NCBI GenBank assembly: GCA_046344715.1
Contig: JBKDKX010000009.1
Location: forward strand, 94,362 to 158,361
Direction of reading: 5' to 3'
DNA from: CAZAQK01 sp046344715
GTDB taxonomy: Bacteria; Pseudomonadota; Alphaproteobacteria; Rickettsiales; SXRF01
DNA length: 64,000 bases
Shown here: one piece after another, positions 26,219 through 34,600 of the stretch
How positions within the stretch are numbered: position 1 is the first letter of the stretch
How the letters are laid out: every line of letters starts with the position of its first letter
Program-made: the position numbers and the translations under genes
The notes under the pieces: model-generated
What the model saw: only the letters and a program-made list of their open reading frames with translations
Told to the model about the DNA's origin: nothing
Database searches by the model: none

Positions 26219-26425
26219 ATGGCTACAGGTACAGTAAAATGGTTCAATCCAACTAAAGGTTATGGTTTCATTCAGCCTGATCAAGGCGGTGGCGACGTGT
26301 TCGTTCACGTTAGCGCTGTTGAGCGTGCTGGTCTTTCCGGCCTCAACGAAGGACAGAAAGTTAGCTTTGAGCTGGAAAGCAACAAAGGCAAAACTTCTGC
26401 CGTTAATCTGAAACTGGCTAGCTAA
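26219..26425 (+). CDS. cspA: Cold shock protein, CspA family
   Basis: The 68-residue OB-fold protein carries RNP1 KGYGFIQ and RNP2 VFVHVSAV and starts MATGTVKWFNPTKG. It is a single-stranded nucleic acid chaperone that melts RNA structure. ATG 26219 follows AAGGA by eight bases. An upstream in-frame start at 26078 would add 47 non-homologous residues and is rejected. The DEAD-box helicase gene follows in the same direction, a functional pairing seen in cold adaptation. Confidence 0.95.
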   Translation: MATGTVKWFNPTKGYGFIQPDQGGGDVFVHVSAVERAGLSGLNEGQKVSFELESNKGKTSAVNLKLAS

Positions 26426-26460
26426 TTTAAGCTAACCCTTTTTCTACAAAAAATGCGAGT

Positions 26461-26501
26461 AGGCGAGCCAGCATTGTGCATGGCATCGTATTGGCTCGCC
26501 T
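26461..26501 (+). promoter_or_regulatory. Stem-loop between cspA and the helicase gene
   Basis: Perfect 10-base arms AGGCGAGCCA and TGGCTCGCCT are separated by 21 bases and end 13 bases before the helicase ATG. No U-tract follows, so it is not a standard terminator. It could occlude the helicase ribosome binding site or act as an attenuator or processing site. Confidence 0.5.
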
Positions 26502-26514
26502 ATGGACATATAAA

Positions 26515-27765
26515 ATGGAAAACTTCCAATCACTGGGGTTGCCGCAACCTTTAATGCGCGCGCTTGAGAAAATGCAATTTACTACCCCTACGCCAATTCA
26601 GGCGCAGGCTATTCCACCAGCTCTCGAAGGAAAAGACATCCTTGGCTCTGCTCAAACCGGCACCGGTAAAACCGGCGCGTTTGGCATTCCGCTGGTAACC
26701 AAACTCTTAAACAGCCCCCGTGGCTCTGCATTGGTGATGACACCGACGCGTGAACTCGCCGTGCAAGTTTTAGCAATGCTTGAAAAACTTATCGATAGTC
26801 AGGGTGGTATCAAAACCGCGCTGCTTATTGGTGGTGATTCTATGCCTAAACAGATGGCGCAGCTTCGTGCTCGCCCTCGTCTTATTGTTGGTACCCCTGG
26901 CCGTATTAACGACCATCTGGAACGCGGCAGCCTTATGTTGCACGACGCTGGCTTCCTCGTGCTTGATGAAACTGATCGTATGCTTGATATGGGTTTCTCT
27001 GTTCAGATTGAACGGGTACTGAAATTCATGCCAGCTGTGCGCCAGACACTGCTCTTTTCTGCCACGCTGCCAGACAATATCGTTACCTTGTCTCGTCGCT
27101 ATTTGAAAGATCCTGTGCGCGTATCGGTAGGTTCAACCTCTAAGCCGATTGCTAAAATCGAACAGGAAGTACTACACGTTACCGAAGATGCAAAATACGC
27201 TGAACTCATCACCCAGCTTAACAAGCGCGAAGGATCTATTATTATCTTCGTGAAAACCAAATATGGTGCTGAGAAAATGGCAAAACGCCTGCGTAAGGAA
27301 AACCACAGCGCAGATGCTATTCATGGTGACCTTCGCCAAAACCAACGCGATAGAACCATCGCCGCTTTTCGTGCCTGCAAATACCGCATCATGGTGGCAA
27401 CGGACATCGCGGCGCGAGGCCTTGACATTCCACACATTGAGCATGTTATCAATTATGACCTTCCACAATGTCCGGAAGATTATATTCACCGTATCGGTCG
27501 CACCGCTCGCGCTGGTGCTGCAGGATCGGCCTTGTGCCTTATCACTCCAGCGGATCGTATTAAATGGAGTGCTATCACCCGTTTGATCGACCCATCAGCA
27601 AAACCGGAACCACGTAGCGGCGGAGGACGCCCTAATGGCGCACCACAGCATCGCGGTGGTAATGGTGGTGGAAATAGTGCTGGTGGCAAAAAACGTCCAA
27701 ATGGTGGCTTTAACCGTCGCCGTCGCTTCGGTGGTGGTGGCAATAAAACCAAAGCCGCTGCTTAA
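26515..27765 (+). CDS. DEAD-box RNA helicase (RhlE/CsdA type)
   Basis: The 416-residue protein contains the helicase motifs in order: Q motif, AQTGTGKT (I), PTRELA (Ia), GTPGR (Ib), DETD (II, 26965-26976), SAT (III), IIFVKTK (IV), ATDIAARGLD (V) and HRIGRTARAG (VI). Motif II is DETD where DEAD is usual; I have the impression this also occurs in relatives. The last 55 residues are a Gly/Arg/Asn-rich RNA-binding tail. It unwinds RNA duplexes in ribosome assembly and mRNA decay, notably in the cold. ATG 26515 is chosen over ATG 26476, which lies inside the upstream stem-loop. Confidence 0.93.
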   Translation: MENFQSLGLPQPLMRALEKMQFTTPTPIQAQAIPPALEGKDILGSAQTGTGKTGAFGIPLVTKLLNSPRGSALVMTPTRELAVQVLAMLEKLIDSQGGIKTALLIGGDSMPKQMAQLRARPRLIVGTPGRINDHLERGSLMLHDAGFLVLDETDRMLDMGFSVQIERVLKFMPAVRQTLLFSATLPDNIVTLSRRYLKDPVRVSVGSTSKPIAKIEQEVLHVTEDAKYAELITQLNKREGSIIIFVKTKYGAEKMAKRLRKENHSADAIHGDLRQNQRDRTIAAFRACKYRIMVATDIAARGLDIPHIEHVINYDLPQCPEDYIHRIGRTARAGAAGSALCLITPADRIKWSAITRLIDPSAKPEPRSGGGRPNGAPQHRGGNGGGNSAGGKKRPNGGFNRRRRFGGGGNKTKAAA

Positions 27766-27785
27766 TAGCAAGAAAAACCAAAGAA

Positions 27786-27813
27786 AAAGCCCGCTTCGCG
27801 CGGGCTTTTTTTA
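27786..27813 (+). terminator. Rho-independent terminator after the helicase gene
   Basis: The stem AAAGCCCGC/GCGGGCTTT with loop TTCGC is followed by a T run, 20 bases after the helicase stop. Confidence 0.92.
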
Positions 27814-27830
27814 TTGGAGGTCTTTTACTT

Positions 27831-27897
27831 GTCATCCTGAGCGAGGCAAAGCCGAATCGAAGGATCTGAAAAGATTCTTCGCTACGCTCAGAATGAC
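27831..27897. repeat. Dispersed palindromic repeat, copy B
   Basis: GTCATCCTGAGCG at the left pairs with CGCTCAGAATGAC at the right; inner GAAGGATC and AAGATTCTTCG are shared with copy A. It lies between the helicase terminator and the convergent ridA stop. Confidence 0.87.
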
Positions 27898-27903
27898 AAC
27901 ATC

Positions 27904-28257
27904 CTAAATCACCGCCTCGATCATAATCTCCACGGCGTATTCCGCTGCGGCGAGCTTGGCCTCCACGGTGGCACGCGCAGGCGCAGAACCAGCCACCACC
28001 CATGCATCCCACGCCTGGTTCATTTCTGCAAATGTTGCCATATCGGAAAGCCAGATATTCGCTTTGATGATGCGCGTTTTATCGCTGCCAGCCTGCGCCA
28101 GTAGAGCATCTATCTGCTCTAAGATATCCTCGGTTTGCTGGTATACATCCCTGCCAGCCGCCTTATCGGCCACGATACCGCAGGTGTAAATTTTATCGCC
28201 ATGAATCACCGCCTCGCTCATGCGCGCGCCGGCCTCGATACGTTTCAATTGGGACAT
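27904..28257 (-). CDS. RidA family protein (reactive intermediate/imine deaminase)
   Basis: The 117-residue protein belongs to the YjgF/YER057c/UK114 family in the RutC-like or RidA-like branch: it has QTEDILEQIDALLAQAGSDKTRI and a C-terminal EIMIEAVI. RidA proper needs the Arg that binds the substrate carboxylate; the segment GSAPARATVEA carries an Arg at the expected place. It would hydrolyse reactive enamines/imines made by PLP enzymes. ATG 28257 follows AAAGGAAC; the upstream frame to 28341 lacks such a site. Confidence 0.85.
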   Translation of the reverse strand: MSQLKRIEAGARMSEAVIHGDKIYTCGIVADKAAGRDVYQQTEDILEQIDALLAQAGSDKTRIIKANIWLSDMATFAEMNQAWDAWVVAGSAPARATVEAKLAAAEYAVEIMIEAVI

Positions 28258-28361
28258 TGGGAGTTCCTTTATAAAATTAATATAGTGAGAGTACTCTGCG
28301 AACGAAGTACTTGCAATAACCGCAGTTCGATAAGAAGGCAAAATTAATATTACCCTGCCCT

Positions 28362-29411
28362 TTAAACCTTCTCACAATATTTTAGTATTGCTGCCGGAAT
28401 ATCGTTTATTGCCAATTCGGTTTGCACAGCCCCTGCCTTTGCAGCCACCTGTGGCATGCCATATACAACACATGTTGCCTGATTCTGTCCTATAGTATAC
28501 GCGCCACTGTCACGCATGGCTTTCATGCCGACGGCACCATCTTTTCCCATGCCGGTTAAAATAACACCGACAGCTTTGTTACCAACAGTTTCAGCAATAG
28601 AATGAAATAATACATCCACCGATGGCTTATGGCTTGATACAGGTGCTCCATCTTCTAGTTTGCATACTAAATCAGCACCAAATTTTGCCACCTTCATATG
28701 TATTCCACCAGGTGCAATATAGGCTTTGCCTTGTGCCAATTTTGCAAGATGCGTTGCCTCGGCAACTTCAATTTGTGAAAGTGTATCAAGCCGTGCGGCG
28801 AATGATTTGGTAAAGGTTTCCGGCATATGCTGCGTGACCACAATGGGCGGACTGTTAGCAGGCAACTGCAAAAAAATATCACGCAATGCTTCAACACCGC
28901 CGGTAGAAGCGCCTATGGCAATGATATGGTGTGATTTACCGCCAGCAGGGTGAAATGGAACAGTATTTTGTGCTTGGTGAACGCGCGTGGCGCGCATAGA
29001 AGTATTAGCAGTCGCAGCCGTTTTTACTTTGGTAATAAGTGTCTCTCTCAATGCACCAATAGTATCACGGTTCTGGTTGGATACAGGTTTGCTGATATAA
29101 TCAAAAGCACCGATTTCAAGGGCACGAATGGTTGCATCGGCACCTTTTTGTGTAAGCGTTGAGCACATGATAACAGGCATCGGCCTAAGTGTCATAATCT
29201 TTTCAAGGAAAGAAAGCCCATCCATTTTAGGCATTTCGATATCCAGCGTAAGCACATCAGGATTAAGAAGTTTAATTTTTTCACGTGCTTCGTAAGGATC
29301 TGATGCAGTACCTACTACGCGAATATCCGGATCTTCTGATAAAATTTCAGAGAACATCTGACGTATGAGAGTGGAATCATCAACGATAAGTACAGACACT
29401 GGTTTTTTCAT
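28362..29411 (-). CDS. cheB: Chemotaxis response regulator / protein-glutamate methylesterase CheB
   Basis: The 349-residue protein has a receiver domain (residues 3-120) with phospho-acceptor Asp57 in LTLDIEMPKMDG and Lys in SKPV, then a methylesterase domain. The catalytic triad is visible: Ser169 in GASTGG, His195 in TQHMP and Asp291 in TGMGKDGA. CheB removes methyl groups from chemoreceptors and deamidates glutamines when phosphorylated by CheA. It is last in the leftward chemotaxis operon; its ATG overlaps the cheD stop (TAATG). Confidence 0.96.
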   Translation of the reverse strand: MKKPVSVLIVDDSTLIRQMFSEILSEDPDIRVVGTASDPYEAREKIKLLNPDVLTLDIEMPKMDGLSFLEKIMTLRPMPVIMCSTLTQKGADATIRALEIGAFDYISKPVSNQNRDTIGALRETLITKVKTAATANTSMRATRVHQAQNTVPFHPAGGKSHHIIAIGASTGGVEALRDIFLQLPANSPPIVVTQHMPETFTKSFAARLDTLSQIEVAEATHLAKLAQGKAYIAPGGIHMKVAKFGADLVCKLEDGAPVSSHKPSVDVLFHSIAETVGNKAVGVILTGMGKDGAVGMKAMRDSGAYTIGQNQATCVVYGMPQVAAKAGAVQTELAINDIPAAILKYCEKV

Positions 29412-30058
29412 TAGAATAACTCAATACCTCCATCTATCGGATGAGATGCAATATCACGCTTATACTTTGCTTCTTCTTCCACAACTATCATATCTTCTTT
29501 GCGACGCAGCAGGCGCATCATCACTTTGCCAGTATAGGGGTAATAATGCAGGCGGCGGGGATGATCACCTTCCAGATCTTCAGAAATGATTTGGAAGCCT
29601 TCACGTTTTAGAAAATCACGGATGAACGTGGCATTCTTAGAGCCAATACGTGCGGAATTATTGATAACATTGCCACCGCCGAATACTTTAACTTCCAGTC
29701 TGTCTTTACGACCGCCTGCTTTAAGCACGCCATTTATAAGGCTTTCCATGGCAAATACGCCATAACGCGCAGAATAACTGGCCTCAGCATATATCATTTC
29801 TTCTCCAGGCAGAAGAAAATGATTCATGCCCCCCACCCGGGTAATAGGGTCACGGATACAAGCTGAAACACAAGAACCCAGGATGGTTGCAAGCATCTCA
29901 TTATTGACTGTCGACACATACCAATCACCAGCAAAAATTTTCACTACATCAATATCTTCCTGATCGTCATGAAAACGTTTATTGCCGTGGAAATATTCAA
30001 CCACAGGCATTTCTGGTTGTGACCGACGTTCTTTGGCAAGGCGTTCGCTCATCAGCAT
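29411..30058 (-). CDS. cheD: Chemoreceptor glutamine deamidase CheD
   Basis: The 215-residue protein holds the CheD core: ATILGSCVSACIRDP with the catalytic Cys, GGMNHFLLP with the catalytic His, and a conserved Thr in the region NATFIRDFL. It deamidates glutamines of methyl-accepting proteins, preparing methylation sites. The extra N-terminal 35 residues are polar. The start ATG 30058 lies two bases beyond the cheR stop. Having both CheD and CheB in one operon is common in alphaproteobacteria. Confidence 0.93.
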   Translation of the reverse strand: MLMSERLAKERRSQPEMPVVEYFHGNKRFHDDQEDIDVVKIFAGDWYVSTVNNEMLATILGSCVSACIRDPITRVGGMNHFLLPGEEMIYAEASYSARYGVFAMESLINGVLKAGGRKDRLEVKVFGGGNVINNSARIGSKNATFIRDFLKREGFQIISEDLEGDHPRRLHYYPYTGKVMMRLLRRKEDMIVVEEEAKYKRDIASHPIDGGIELF

Positions 30059-30060
30059 AA

Positions 30061-30903
30061 TTAGCGTAACTTCCGGTAAATAGTGCGACCAACCAGATCA
30101 AACCGGTCACAAACCTTAAAAAGATTTTCTGAATGGCCAATATAAAGCCAGCCTTCCGGCTTCAATAAATTAGCCATGCGGTCAAAAAGTTTTGCTTGCG
30201 TTGGTTTATCAAAATAAATCACCACATTGCGACAGAATATAATGTCAAACGGACCTTTCATTGGCCAACTTTCTAATAAATTTAGCTGTTTGAAGGCAAT
30301 GAGTGAGCGTACAGCATCTGACATTTGTATATACCCATCTGTATTGTCGGAAACATCGCGGTGGTAAGCTTGCGGAATGTTTTTAAACTGTTCATTTTGG
30401 TATTCACCGCGCATACCGGTATCTAACATATTGGTATCAATATCGGTTGCCAGTATTCGTGCATCCCATGAAGTAATATCTTTAATGGCAGAGCGCACTG
30501 TCATAGCAATAGAATAGGGTTCCATGCCTGACGAGCAACCGGCAGACCAGATACGCAGACGCTTATTAGAAGGTTGTTCTTTTGCAAGAATCACCAGCTG
30601 ATCATGCAGATGTTCAAAATGATGATGTTCCCTAAAAAAGCTGGTGAGGTTTGTGGTAATTGCGTTGACAAGATTACCAATTTCTTCATCTGCTGCCTCC
30701 GTCTCAAATAACTCACAGTATTCTGCAAAGCTCGATAAATGCAGGGCACGCAGGCGACGCACAAGACGAGAATACACCATGTCTTTCTTATGCTCCGCAA
30801 GCACAATACCAGTGCGCTTATTGGCCAGATTGGCAAGGAACTGAAATTCTTTATCACTGAAAGAAAATTCCCTGTCTTCATGAATGGGTAAAGCGGTTGC
30901 CAT
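30061..30903 (-). CDS. cheR: Chemotaxis protein methyltransferase CheR
   Basis: The 280-residue protein has an N-terminal helical domain and an AdoMet-dependent methyltransferase domain with WSAGCSSGMEPYSIAM (AdoMet binding), LATDIDTNML, FDIIFCRNVVIYFD and a late GHSENLF. It methylates receptor glutamates and opposes CheB. ATG 30903 is preferred, with AGG eight bases before; a TTG at 30936 is open and would overlap the mcp end. It follows mcp by 17 bases in the operon. Confidence 0.95.
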   Translation of the reverse strand: MATALPIHEDREFSFSDKEFQFLANLANKRTGIVLAEHKKDMVYSRLVRRLRALHLSSFAEYCELFETEAADEEIGNLVNAITTNLTSFFREHHHFEHLHDQLVILAKEQPSNKRLRIWSAGCSSGMEPYSIAMTVRSAIKDITSWDARILATDIDTNMLDTGMRGEYQNEQFKNIPQAYHRDVSDNTDGYIQMSDAVRSLIAFKQLNLLESWPMKGPFDIIFCRNVVIYFDKPTQAKLFDRMANLLKPEGWLYIGHSENLFKVCDRFDLVGRTIYRKLR

Positions 30904-30920
30904 AACAAAGCCTGCGGCTA

Positions 30921-32603
30921 CTAGAATTCCTGCCAATCTTCGTCGTATCCTTGTTTACCACCACTTGCTTTTTTTACAGGTTTAAGAACAGCTTTCGCTG
31001 ATTTATCTCTACCGTTGGCAGAAGCCGCATGTTTTTCTGGTGATTTAGCTGCCGCCTGCTTTGCCTTAACAGCCGGTTTAACTGCGGCCATAGCAACGAC
31101 ATTGGGATGTTCTTCATCAGCAGAATTTTCATCCTGAGATAAGGTAAAGAAGCTCATGAGTTTTTCCAGTTCACGCGCCTGCTCGAGCATGGATGTAGCC
31201 GCTGCTGTATTTTCTTCCACCAGTGCAGCATTTTGCTGAGTTACTTCATCCATTTGCGTGATAGCTGAGTTAATCTCATCAATACCGGTTGCCTGCTCCT
31301 GACTTGCAGATGCGATTTCAGAGACAATGCCAGAAACTTGTTTTACTGATTCCACAATGCCTTTTAGGGTTTCACCAGCCTGATTAACCAGCGTAGCACC
31401 GCTTTTAACCTGCTGCGCACTTTCGTTAATCAGAGTTTTGATTTCCTTAGAAGCAGATGCAGAGCGTCCTGCAAGTGAACGTACTTCTGATGCTACTACG
31501 GCAAAACCCTTGCCCGCATCACCCGCACGCGCTGCTTCTACAGCAGCATTGAGCGCAAGCAGATTGGTCTGGAAGGCAATTTCATCAATCACGCCAATGA
31601 TATCAGAAATTTTCTGCGATGATTTTTCAATGCTGCCCATAGCAGTCACCGCTTCTTCCACTACTTTACCACCTTCAATTGCCACTTTATTGGCCTTGCT
31701 TGAAAGTTCATTAGCAGTTGCTGCATTGCTGGAATTTTGTTTTACCGTACCGGTTATCTGCTCCATTGATGCAGCAGTTTCTTCTAACGAAGATGCTTGT
31801 TCCTCCGTGCGCTGTGATAAATCTGTGCTGCCCGATGCAATCTCTGAAGATGCAGAATTAACGGCCTGAGCAGACTCAATAATGTTTTTTACCATGTCAT
31901 ACAAACGGTCAATGGTGGCATTCAAAGCAGATTTAATCTCTCTGAAAGTGCCCTGATACTCCTGCTCCATTTTTTGTGTAAGATTACCTGCAGAGAGTTT
32001 TTTAAGTACCTCAACGCACTCAGCAATGCCACGCTCATTTTCTAATATTGTCAGTTTGGATTTTGTAATGTCTGATGCAATTTTTACTACTTTTACTACC
32101 TTATTATTCCAGTCACGGATGGGAGCATAGTTAGCATTTATCCAAATTTCTGAGCCATCCTTTCGTATACGCAAGAAATCCGCCTGCTGGTTCTCTCCAC
32201 GTGCCAGTGCTTGCCAAAATGCTGCATATTCTGGGCTTGTCACGTAGTCAGCCTTACAAAACATACGGTGATGCTTACCTTTGATTTCATCGAGACTATA
32301 GCCAAGTACCTTCAGGAAATTATCGTTGGCTTTTACAATGGTACCATCAGTTTCAAATTCAATCATGGCTTGTGTGCTGTTTACAGTACCTACAATGCTT
32401 TCAGCCATACCGTCTATCCATTCTACCATAGAACCAAGACGCTCACCGCCTTTACCAAAAATAGGGTTTGCTACCAGATTAAAGTTACGGCCACCAACCA
32501 CGATAGATGTCTTGAATGTCCCTGAAAGTTTGCCCAGCATGTTACGCTGATGTGCTGGATTTTTATGGAAAACATCAATGTTTTTTCCGATCAGGCCTTC
32601 CAC
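30921..32603 (-). pseudogene. Methyl-accepting chemotaxis protein, C-terminal half (downstream of in-frame amber)
   Basis: This segment continues the same frame as the upstream half at 32625-34031, separated only by TAG and seven sense codons. It holds the end of the first PAS domain (VFHKNPAHQRNML), a second PAS/PAC domain (about residues 60-180) and a full MCP signalling domain with hairpin tip EIAFQTNLLALNAAVEAARA (about residues 340-360). A Lys/Ala-rich tail ends DEDWQEF, a pentapeptide-like CheR/CheB tether. GTG at 32603 could restart translation but has no ribosome binding site. If expressed alone it would be a soluble receptor without the sensor and membrane parts. Confidence 0.75.
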
Positions 32604-32624
32604 TTTGAATTGCGGGAGATCTTT

Positions 32625-34031
32625 CTAAATATCTTTCTCAGCACCAGAAAGGAAATTTGATACAGCAGGGTTCAGATAAACGATGTTTAGATTTTCGTCT
32701 ACAATCATCATATTTGCGCTTGCATTATCGAGTGCCAGTTTCAGGCGTGTGTTTTCTACGACATTCTGACGCACTATTTCAACAGTACGCGCCATATCAC
32801 CGATTTCATCTTTATTTTCAGTAAACTCAACTTCTGTATTATCGCCTTTAGAAATGACTCCCATGGTATTACTCATGGAATTGATACGTCTTGTAATACC
32901 ACGTGCAAACAACGCACCAAACCCGCCAATGAGCAAAACAATCCCACCAGTCAACATAAGAAAATGCTGACGTGCTAACTCAAGAGGTCCCATAATTTCT
33001 GAGTTATCAATTTGGTAAAGTAGTGCGTAATTTGTGCCAATGAAATCAAAGTTATCGTATGCGGATACAACAGATGATCCATTCATATCTATCGTATTAA
33101 AATCTACACCTGAGTTTTTAGCCAAGGCTTTTTTAACTTCCTCAGAATCAACTTTTACTTTGAGAATAGTAGGCTCTTTAGCAAAACGGACATCATTGCG
33201 CAGCAGGAAATCCTGCCCAACAATCATGATCTTTCCGGTTTTTCCAAGCATTTGATCATCATTAAACACCGCATTTAATTTATCTATAGGCATCTGGTAA
33301 ATCAGTGCGCCTATATAGTTTCCGTCTGTATCTTCAATAGGCCTTCCGATAAATCCAGCAGGTGCATTTGCACTGGGGGCATACGGTGTAAAATCAGCAA
33401 AACTTATGTTTTCCGCATCTTTTTGTGCCATGATAGATGTATATACTTGTGCCAAGCCACTGTCTTTCCACTCGCCATTCTTTAGGTTCGTAGCAAAATC
33501 TAGCTCTTTATATGCACTGTACACAACGTTGCCTGAAGCATCGACGATAAATAAATCATAATAACCATTCTCTAACAAAAATTCCCGTAAGTAAGGATGA
33601 TATTTTGCATGTATCTGGCTGTATTCAGAGCCATCATTGGCGGCATCTAACAGATATTTTTTTTCTGTTTCATGAGGGTTTTGATTGATATATAAATTTT
33701 GTAGATATTTTGTCTGGTTGCTTTCCAGAGTTCTCCACGCATTAGTAAAATCATTGGTTGCAGATATGATATACGGATTATCTGCTAGCGCATGTAAATC
33801 ACCAGTGATGTTCTCAATAAAACTTTGCAAGGCGGCCTCTTTTGCATACAGCTTATCGAACATTGCGGTTTTTGTAGCGTTTTCACTAGATGATTTTAAC
33901 TCATTCAGCCCTACATAAGTCGCAGCACCGCCGCATATCAGAGAAAAACCTGCGATGGCCAAAGGAATCTTTATGCTCAGACGTAAATTGTTGAGCTTAG
34001 ACAGAGAAGAGTTTTTCTTTTGGGTGTACAT
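32625..34031 (-). pseudogene. Methyl-accepting chemotaxis protein, N-terminal sensor half (ends at in-frame amber)
   Basis: The 468 residues comprise a cytoplasmic N-terminus, membrane segment 1 (about 24-46), a periplasmic double-Cache-like ligand domain (about 50-350), membrane segment 2 (about 360-380), HAMP (about 380-435) and the start of a PAS domain (ASANMMIVDENLNIVYLNPA). It stops at TAG 32625-32627 just after GAEKDI. In related receptors this stretch reads on without break into KDLP and the FHK motif, and exactly that follows in frame. So the two halves are one gene of 1036 codons with one nonsense change, or a read-through/sequence error. Confidence 0.78.
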
Positions 34032-34069
34032 GGTAATCTCCTTTGGGTGTGTATAATCTAATGAGTGTT

Positions 34070-34582
34070 TTATGCGGCGTGCTGCACGAGTGTTTCGATG
34101 TGTCTCAGGTCGAACAAACGTTCAATGTCTAGTAGAACGACCATGCGCTCGCTGATTGATATAAGACCGTTAATAAAAGCAGCATCCACATTGGTATCGC
34201 TGGAAGGTGCGGGTTTTATCTGGTCTTCGTTGACATCCAGAATGTCGGAAACGGCATCGACCAGAATGCCGATATTGCGTTCTTTAACCGCAAGTATGAT
34301 GATAACGTGTTTTGGTGTAGCGTTGGTATTTCCACGACTGAAACGAATCCGTAAATCAAAAATAGGCACGATAAGCCCGCGTAGATTCATAACACCTCGC
34401 ATGAATTCCGGCGAATTGGGCAGGCGCGTAGTTTCTGTCCAACCCTTAATTTCACGCACTGTCATGATATCAACGCCATACTCTTCATTATCAACAGTAA
34501 AGGTCAGGAACTGACAGACAATACCTTTGGTGGAAGCAATATCGCCCCTAGTGTGCCTTGTTATGTCAAAATTATCGGTCAT
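34070..34582 (-). CDS. cheW: Chemotaxis coupling protein CheW
   Basis: The 170-residue protein is a single CheW domain: LTFTVDNEEYGVDIMTVREI, RLPNSPEFMRGVMNLRGLIVPIFDLR and a late GILVDAVSDIL. It links receptors to the kinase CheA at the cell pole. ATG 34582 is preceded by AAGGAG. It sits between cheA and mcp, 18 bases after cheA. The C-terminal part is slightly longer than the minimal domain. Confidence 0.95.
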   Translation of the reverse strand: MTDNFDITRHTRGDIASTKGIVCQFLTFTVDNEEYGVDIMTVREIKGWTETTRLPNSPEFMRGVMNLRGLIVPIFDLRIRFSRGNTNATPKHVIIILAVKERNIGILVDAVSDILDVNEDQIKPAPSSDTNVDAAFINGLISISERMVVLLDIERLFDLRHIETLVQHAA

Positions 34583-34600
34583 AACTCTCCTTAATTGTTG

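Noticed and set aside
32625..32627. Genome-wide reassignment of TAG as a sense codon
   Set aside because: TAG is used as the normal stop of rpmG, the alpha/beta hydrolase gene and the mcp itself, so amber is a stop here.
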